Made by a program: the position numbers and the translations under genes. Shown here in pieces: positions 61,749 through 64,000 of a DNA stretch of 64,000 nt; the stretch's first letter is position 1; each line of letters opens with the position of its first letter. Under the pieces are notes generated by a model. That model saw only the letters and a list, made by a program, of their open reading frames with translations, did not search any database and had not been told where the DNA came from. Source of the stretch: Lachnospiraceae bacterium (GTDB lineage Bacteria > Bacillota > Clostridia > Lachnospirales > Lachnospiraceae); contig JAAWEL010000083.1 of the NCBI GenBank assembly GCA_022794255.1, positions 1 to 64,000 on the forward strand. Reading direction: 5' to 3'.

Positions 61749-62792
61749 ATGATTAAGGTTGGAATTATCGGAGCAACGGGATATGCAGGGGCAGAGCTGG
61801 CGAGGCTTTTGCTACAGCGGGAGGATGTGGAGATTGTATGGTATGGATCCCGCAGCTATGTGGGGGAGGATTTTGCTTCCATATACAGAAATGTGGCCCA
61901 TGTGGCAAAGAATGAGCCTTGCAAAGATGACAATATGGCAGAGCTGGCAAAGATTGCAGATGTGATTTTCACAGCAACTCCTCAGGGCTTTTGTGCATCC
62001 TGTGTGACGGAAGAGATCCTGTCTAAGACGAAGATTATTGATCTGAGTGCAGATTTCAGAATAAAGGATGTGGAGGTTTACCAAAAATGGTATAAGATCG
62101 ATCATCCCACCCCTCAGTTTATCGGGGAAGCGGTTTATGGCCTGCCAGAGGTGAATCGGGAAAAAATTAAAAAGGCACGCCTCATTGCCAACCCCGGATG
62201 TTATCCTACCTGTTCTTTTTTGACCCTGTATCCTATGGTGAAGGAGGGATTGATTGATGCGGGTACGATTATTATTGACGCCAAGTCAGGAACATCCGGG
62301 GCAGGAAGAAGTGCCAAGGTACCCAGCCTTTACTGTGAGGTCAATGAGAGCATGAAGCCCTATGGGGTGGCCAGTCACCGCCATACACCGGAGATTGAGG
62401 AGCAGCTTTCTTATGCGGCAGGAAAGCCGGTGGTGATCAGTTTTACCCCTCATCTGGTGCCTATGAACCGGGGAATTTTGGTAACTGCCTACGGGAGTCT
62501 GACAAGACCAGTGACAGCAGAGGAAGTGAAGGGGATTTATGATAAGTATTATGGAGAGGAATATTTTGTGCGCGTGATGAAGCCGGGGATGGTTCCCCAG
62601 ACCCGCTGGGTAGAAGGAAGCAATTTCATGGATATTGGTTTTCAGATTGATGAGAGAACCAATCGTCTGGTAATGATGGGAGCGATTGACAATATGGTAA
62701 AAGGGGCAGCCGGGCAGGCGGTTCAGAATATGAATCTGATGTTCGGACTAGAGGAAAATACAGGACTGAAGCAGATTGCTGTATTTCCGTAA
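61749..62792 (+). CDS. argC: N-acetyl-gamma-glutamyl-phosphate reductase
   Basis: 347 residues. MIKVGIIGATGYAGAELARLLL is the NADP-binding start, IANPGCYPTCSFL contains the catalytic Cys, and the catalytic His lies in SHRHTPEIEEQL or nearby. VEGSNFMDIGFQIDERTNRL is typical of the C-terminus. Third step of arginine synthesis. ATG 61749 follows AGAAGGAGG by eight bases; the long in-frame upstream reading has no family match. The leader of about 200 bases holds no clear riboswitch. Confidence 0.96.
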   Translation: MIKVGIIGATGYAGAELARLLLQREDVEIVWYGSRSYVGEDFASIYRNVAHVAKNEPCKDDNMAELAKIADVIFTATPQGFCASCVTEEILSKTKIIDLSADFRIKDVEVYQKWYKIDHPTPQFIGEAVYGLPEVNREKIKKARLIANPGCYPTCSFLTLYPMVKEGLIDAGTIIIDAKSGTSGAGRSAKVPSLYCEVNESMKPYGVASHRHTPEIEEQLSYAAGKPVVISFTPHLVPMNRGILVTAYGSLTRPVTAEEVKGIYDKYYGEEYFVRVMKPGMVPQTRWVEGSNFMDIGFQIDERTNRLVMMGAIDNMVKGAAGQAVQNMNLMFGLEENTGLKQIAVFP

Positions 62793-62859
62793 TAAGACAT
62801 AAAAAAGGCAGAGATTTTTAAGAGATGGTATGTCTGCCAGAATGAAGGAGGATAAAGCG

Positions 62860-63324
62860 ATGGGTGGGACCATGAGTATCATCATCCGGGAGATGACAAT
62901 GGGTGATTACGATAAGGTATACAGGCTGTGGACAGAGATCCAGGGCTTTGGGATCCGGTCCATTGATGATTCCAGAGAAGGTGTGGAAAGATTTTTGAGA
63001 CGTAATCCGGCTACCAGTGTGGTGGCAGAGCAGAACGGAAGAATTGTGGGAGCAATTCTTTGTGGACATGATGGGCGGAGAGGATGTTTCTATCATGTAT
63101 GTGTGGCCAAGGATTACCGGAAGCACGGTGTGGGACACCGGATGGCTCAGTATTGTATGCGGGCTCTTAAGGAGGAAGGGATTAACAAGGTGAGTCTGAT
63201 TGCATTTAAGAGTAATGAGGTGGGAAATGCATTCTGGCAGGGGGTGGGCTGGACCAGGCGCGAGGATCTGAATTATTATGATTACACCCTGAATGAAGAG
63301 AATATTACTAATTTCGTCAAGTAG
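62860..63324 (+). CDS. GNAT-family N-acetyltransferase
   Basis: 154 residues. IIIREMTMGDYDKVYRLW opens the fold; FYHVCVAKDYRKHGVGHRMAQ is the acetyl-CoA-binding motif A (Q/RxxGxG/A form KHGVGH), and NAFWQGVGWTRRED is motif B. Lying between argC and argJ, it may acetylate glutamate at the pathway entry or an unrelated amine; the substrate is not proven. ATG 62860 follows AAGGAGG by eight bases. Confidence 0.85.
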   Translation: MGGTMSIIIREMTMGDYDKVYRLWTEIQGFGIRSIDDSREGVERFLRRNPATSVVAEQNGRIVGAILCGHDGRRGCFYHVCVAKDYRKHGVGHRMAQYCMRALKEEGINKVSLIAFKSNEVGNAFWQGVGWTRREDLNYYDYTLNEENITNFVK

Positions 63325-63355
63325 AGAGGCATAAAAGGATAGGAGGGAATTTCAG

Positions 63356-64000
63356 ATGAAACAGATAGAAGGCGGAGTGACTGCGGCTTTGGGGTTTAAG
63401 GCGGCTTCAGCGGCAGCAGGGATTAAATATAAGGATCGGATGGACATGGCAATGATTTTCAGCCAGGAGCCTTGCAGGGCTGCGGGAGCTTTTACCACCA
63501 ATGTGGTGAAGGCGGCGCCGGTAAAGTGGGATCAGCAGGTGGTAAAAGAGTCCTCCTATGTACAAGCGGTGGTTGTCAATGCGGGGATTGCCAATGCATG
63601 TACGGGAGCTGAGGGATATGGCTATTGTCAGGAGACAGCCCAGGCAGTATCGGAAGTGCTGGGGGTGCCAAAGACGGCAGTGTTAGTAGCGTCCACGGGA
63701 GTCATTGGCATGCAGCTTCCGGTGGATCGGATCAAGGCAGGGATCGGTATGATGGTACCCCATCTGGATGAAAGTCTGGAAAGTGGGACACGGGCGGCCA
63801 AGGCGATCATGACTACAGATACACGGAAAAAGGAAGTGGCGGTTCAGGTAGAGATAGGTGGAAAAACCGTGACAGTAGGTGGGATGTGCAAGGGCTCTGG
63901 GATGATTCATCCTAACATGTGTACCATGCTGGCATTCGTGACTACAGATTTGGCGATCTCTAAGGAGCTTTTACAGGAAGCTTTAAGTGAGGATATTAAG
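63356..64000 (+). CDS. argJ: Glutamate N-acetyltransferase / ornithine acetyltransferase, cut by the window end
   Basis: 215 codons are visible, with no stop before the window end. GGVTAALGFKAASAAAGIKYKDR, GAFTTNVVKAAPVKWDQ, VVVNAGIANACTGAEG and STGVIGMQLPVDRI are ArgJ motifs. The self-cleavage site lies in KGSGMIHPNMCTMLAF: the nucleophile Thr is present and the residue before it is Cys where Ala is usual. It recycles the acetyl group between ornithine and glutamate. AGGAGGG precedes ATG 63356. Confidence 0.95.
   Translation, partial: MKQIEGGVTAALGFKAASAAAGIKYKDRMDMAMIFSQEPCRAAGAFTTNVVKAAPVKWDQQVVKESSYVQAVVVNAGIANACTGAEGYGYCQETAQAVSEVLGVPKTAVLVASTGVIGMQLPVDRIKAGIGMMVPHLDESLESGTRAAKAIMTTDTRKKEVAVQVEIGGKTVTVGGMCKGSGMIHPNMCTMLAFVTTDLAISKELLQEALSEDIK

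Noticed and set aside
1-64000. CRISPR arrays, insertion sequences, prophage or tRNA genes
   Set aside because: No regularly spaced repeats, transposase or integrase motifs or tRNA-like cloverleaf were seen on reading through the window.

Overview
This window looks like a chromosomal surface-polysaccharide locus of a Gram-positive anaerobic gut bacterium, most likely a Lachnospiraceae (Clostridia). That placement is an inference from strong Shine-Dalgarno sites, a SAM-I riboswitch in front of metK, LoaP-type NusG paralogues, a Firmicutes-type galT, and the DUF5722, Gx-transporter, apbE and arg genes. No rRNA, tRNA, CRISPR array, transposase or phage gene was seen.

Layout. (1) 1-2000: promoter, an 11-bp dyad, a long leader and two consecutive LoaP-like antiterminator genes. 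(2) 2021-6308: CapD/PglF-type dehydratase, DegT aminotransferase and an initiating phosphoglycosyl transferase. (3) about 6.3-29.2 kb: a visibly A+T-rich block with glycosyltransferases, a UDP-sugar dehydrogenase, Wzy, Wzx, acyltransferases, a HAD phosphatase / TupA-type ATP-grasp / PLP-enzyme trio, a TagF-like transferase, an AlgX-like protein, a three-gene module resembling the Campylobacter jejuni capsule phosphoramidate pathway, two large GT-C-like membrane proteins and gtrB/gtrA-like genes. It ends at a strong terminator at 29320-29365. (4) 29.4-51.5 kb: a second, more G+C-rich glycan cluster with a MATE transporter, a Wzt-like ABC ATPase, a 1331-residue methyltransferase/GT2/GT4 protein, a complete GDP-heptose pathway (hddC, hddA, gmhB, gmhA), three large membrane glycosyltransferase candidates, CDP-3,6-dideoxyhexose genes (rfbFGH), LicD and a GtrB-like transferase. 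(5) 51.5-64 kb: housekeeping genes (PRTase, metK, DUF5722, Gx transporter, galT, apbE, EamA, argG reversed, argC, GNAT, argJ cut by the window end).

The main discovery candidate is a switchable decoration system in block 3. Five genes each contain a run of exactly nine G. In four of them (two hexapeptide acyltransferases and two GT-C-like membrane proteins) G9 splits the gene, and one extra G (or two fewer) would restore a full-length product. In the fifth (AlgX-like) G9 is in frame, but an A7 run breaks the gene further on. This is the signature of contingency loci switched by slipped-strand mispairing. In the same block, a PEP-synthase-like protein (fused to a cytidylyltransferase), a class-I amidohydrolase and a nucleotidyltransferase match the L-glutamine kinase, gamma-glutamyl-CDP-amidate hydrolase and phosphoglutamine cytidylyltransferase that make CDP-phosphoramidate for the C. 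jejuni capsule. With the heptose pathway, the HAD/ATP-grasp/PLP trio and the G tracts, the locus parallels the Campylobacter capsule in several independent ways.

A plausible joint model: CapD, the aminotransferase and the phosphoglycosyl transferase start a lipid-linked repeat, the glycosyltransferases extend it, Wzx flips it and Wzy polymerises it. Acyl, phosphoramidate, glycerophosphate, amide and Gtr-type glucosyl decorations are then added, some of them stochastically. LoaP proteins would keep RNA polymerase moving through the long operon. Functions are assigned by motif reading only; no database search was run.
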